Shown here: positions 27,315 to 28,425 of the stretch, piece by piece | How the letters are laid out: every line of letters begins with the position of its first letter | Position numbering within the stretch: the first letter of the stretch is position 1 | NCBI GenBank assembly: GCA_051003695.1 | Contig: JBPCLB010000054.1 | Location: forward strand, 1-28,425 | Direction: 5' to 3' | DNA: 28,425 bases | Source of the DNA: Gaiella sp051003695 | GTDB lineage: Bacteria > Actinomycetota > Thermoleophilia > Gaiellales > Gaiellaceae | The notes under the pieces: model-generated | Told to the model about the DNA's origin: nothing | The model's input: the letters and a program-made list of their open reading frames with translations, nothing else | Databases searched by the model: none | Made by a program: the position numbers and the translations under genes

Positions 27315-28425
27315 ATGAGCAGGCTGGAGACGCTGAGCTCCGGACTCGAGGCGGCGCACGGCCACGACCGACCCTCCGATCGGGCCTGGACGTCACGAAG
27401 GGGGTTCCCGCTTGCAGTCGCCGGTCTCGTGTCGATCACCGGAGGGTTTCTCGTCCATCAGCTGATGGCCTGGCCACCGCACGAGGACGAGACGCTGGCG
27501 CTCTTCGTCGGCCGAAACAGCCTCGTCGGCGTCGTCGAGCAGGTCACCAGTGACCGCGGCGGGGCACCACTGCACTTCGTCGTGGCGTGGGTTGTCGCCC
27601 AGCTCGGCCTCGGCCTCGGGGGGCTACGTGCACTGTCGCTCGTGTTCGCGCTCGCAAGCCTGGCGCTGACCGCCGTACTCGGACTGCGTCTCGCGAACCG
27701 GCGGGCAGCGCTCGTCGGGACCGTGCTGCTCGCATCGAGCTGGATGCTGCTCTTCCACGGGGTCTACGGGCGCATGTACAGCCTCTTTCTCTGCCTCTCG
27801 CTCGGGTCGACACTCGCCCTGCTGCGCGCCTTGGATCGCGATGGTCGCCGCTCGTGGGCGGTATGGGTCGCGATCACGCTGGCGATGGTCGCTGCACACC
27901 CGTATGGGCTCCTCGTGCTCGTCGGCCAGTGCGGCTTCGTCGTGCTCGGGCGGCGAGATCGCCTTCGACCGGCGGCGCTCGCCGCGGCGTCGGTTGCCGT
28001 CCTGGGGACCCCGTTCTGGTTGACCGACCTCGTGCTCGCGGGTCGGTTCGACGTCGGGGTGGGTGGCGACGGGGCCGTTAGCGACAAGCTCCAGGGGCCA
28101 TGGGAGATCGTGCGGTACCTCTGGCGCACCGCCGGAGACATGAGCGCGGGCTGGTGGCCGGTCACCCTCGTCGTGCTCGCTCTCGTCGTGGTCGGACTCG
28201 CGCGTGAGGCCCGGCCCGCCCTGATCCTGACGGGCTGCCTCGTGACCGTCCCGGCCCTCGGCTTTCTCGTCACGAGCATGGGCGGGAGCGCATCCCCCGA
28301 GTCGCGCCACCTGATCTTCGTTGCGCCGTTCATGGCGATAGCCACAGGGGCGGGACTCGTTCGGGTCACACGTCACGCGCCGATATTCCTTCCCCTCGCC
28401 GTGACCGCGCTCGTCGCCGCCCAGC
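27315..28425 (+). CDS. Multi-pass membrane glycosyltransferase, PMT/family-39 type (partial)
   Basis: Reading from the ATG at 27315, the frame stays open for 370 codons to the window edge, so the C-terminus is missing. The protein starts with a hydrophilic N-terminus (about 1-30) and a first membrane helix (about 31-50). The outer loop carries PPHEDETLALFVGR, with the acidic DE pair typical of GT-C enzymes that use polyprenyl-phosphate sugars. GGAPLHFVVAW and FHGVYGRMYSLFLCLSLGS follow, then at least six more hydrophobic segments. Such enzymes attach sugars to proteins or cell-wall polymers on the outer face. Acceptor and donor are unknown. It is divergent from the FmdB gene across 80 bp. No Shine-Dalgarno was seen; the ATG is the first in frame that precedes the conserved TM1. 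Confidence 0.85.
   Translation, partial: MSRLETLSSGLEAAHGHDRPSDRAWTSRRGFPLAVAGLVSITGGFLVHQLMAWPPHEDETLALFVGRNSLVGVVEQVTSDRGGAPLHFVVAWVVAQLGLGLGGLRALSLVFALASLALTAVLGLRLANRRAALVGTVLLASSWMLLFHGVYGRMYSLFLCLSLGSTLALLRALDRDGRRSWAVWVAITLAMVAAHPYGLLVLVGQCGFVVLGRRDRLRPAALAAASVAVLGTPFWLTDLVLAGRFDVGVGGDGAVSDKLQGPWEIVRYLWRTAGDMSAGWWPVTLVVLALVVVGLAREARPALILTGCLVTVPALGFLVTSMGGSASPESRHLIFVAPFMAIATGAGLVRVTRHAPIFLPLAVTALVAAQ

Noticed and set aside
1..28425. Defence island, prophage or biosynthetic cluster
   Set aside because: All recognisable genes are housekeeping or single envelope and modification genes; no nuclease-helicase defence sets, phage structural genes or synthase modules were found.

Overview
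This window looks like a housekeeping segment of a high-GC actinobacterial chromosome, most likely a deep-branching lineage of the Thermoleophilia (Gaiellales/Solirubrobacterales) type. That assignment is inferred. It rests on the very high GC content, frequent GTG starts, the actinobacterial gene order rsmI - metG - tatD - rsmA - ispE - glmU - prs - rplY - pth - mfd - mazG - eno - ftsB - DUF501, and the style of the LytR-CpsA-Psr, FmdB and membrane glycosyltransferase proteins. No rRNA, CRISPR array, insertion sequence, integrase or phage gene was seen.

Layout. Positions 1-165 (minus) hold a DUF11-domain fragment with an in-frame stop and no start codon. Positions 360-2149 (minus) hold a 4-TM DUF1461/Lit-like protein coupled to a glycerophosphodiester phosphodiesterase, plus a small membrane protein. 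Positions 2223-3244 (plus) hold a compact run of three small genes of unknown function. Positions 3256-5660 (minus) encode pyk, ftsB/divIC and a DUF501 protein. A 566-bp gap (5661-6226) follows. It carries a perfect palindrome next to pyk and two degenerate copies of the 3' end of the neighbouring eno gene, each closed by a similar hairpin; this is the most unusual structure here. Next come eno, mazG, a lipoprotein parvulin-type foldase and mfd, then a 331-bp hairpin-rich spacer, pth and rplY, a GNAT and a VOC gene, prs, glmU and tRNA-Gln(UUG). After these lies the tightly overlapping metG-tatD-rsmA-ispE block. It is headed by an M23-family envelope protein that has the best promoter and ribosome-binding site of the window. 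rsmI and a ROK sugar kinase follow, divergent from a LytR-CpsA-Psr gene. The right edge has an FmdB zinc-ribbon gene and a glycosyltransferase that runs off the window.

How the genes relate. Most are core functions: lower glycolysis (eno, pyk), UDP-GlcNAc and PRPP supply (glmU, prs), isoprenoid synthesis (ispE), translation (metG, rplY, pth, rsmA, rsmI, tRNA-Gln), transcription-coupled repair (mfd), nucleotide-pool cleaning (mazG) and cell envelope or division (ftsB, LCP, M23, foldase, Lit-like protein). Several minus-strand genes overlap by 4 bp (ATGA or GTGA), suggesting translational coupling. Several others show a TANNNT -10-like hexamer 6-10 nt before the start codon with no Shine-Dalgarno, which suggests leaderless transcripts. 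No defence or other exotic multi-gene system is visible.
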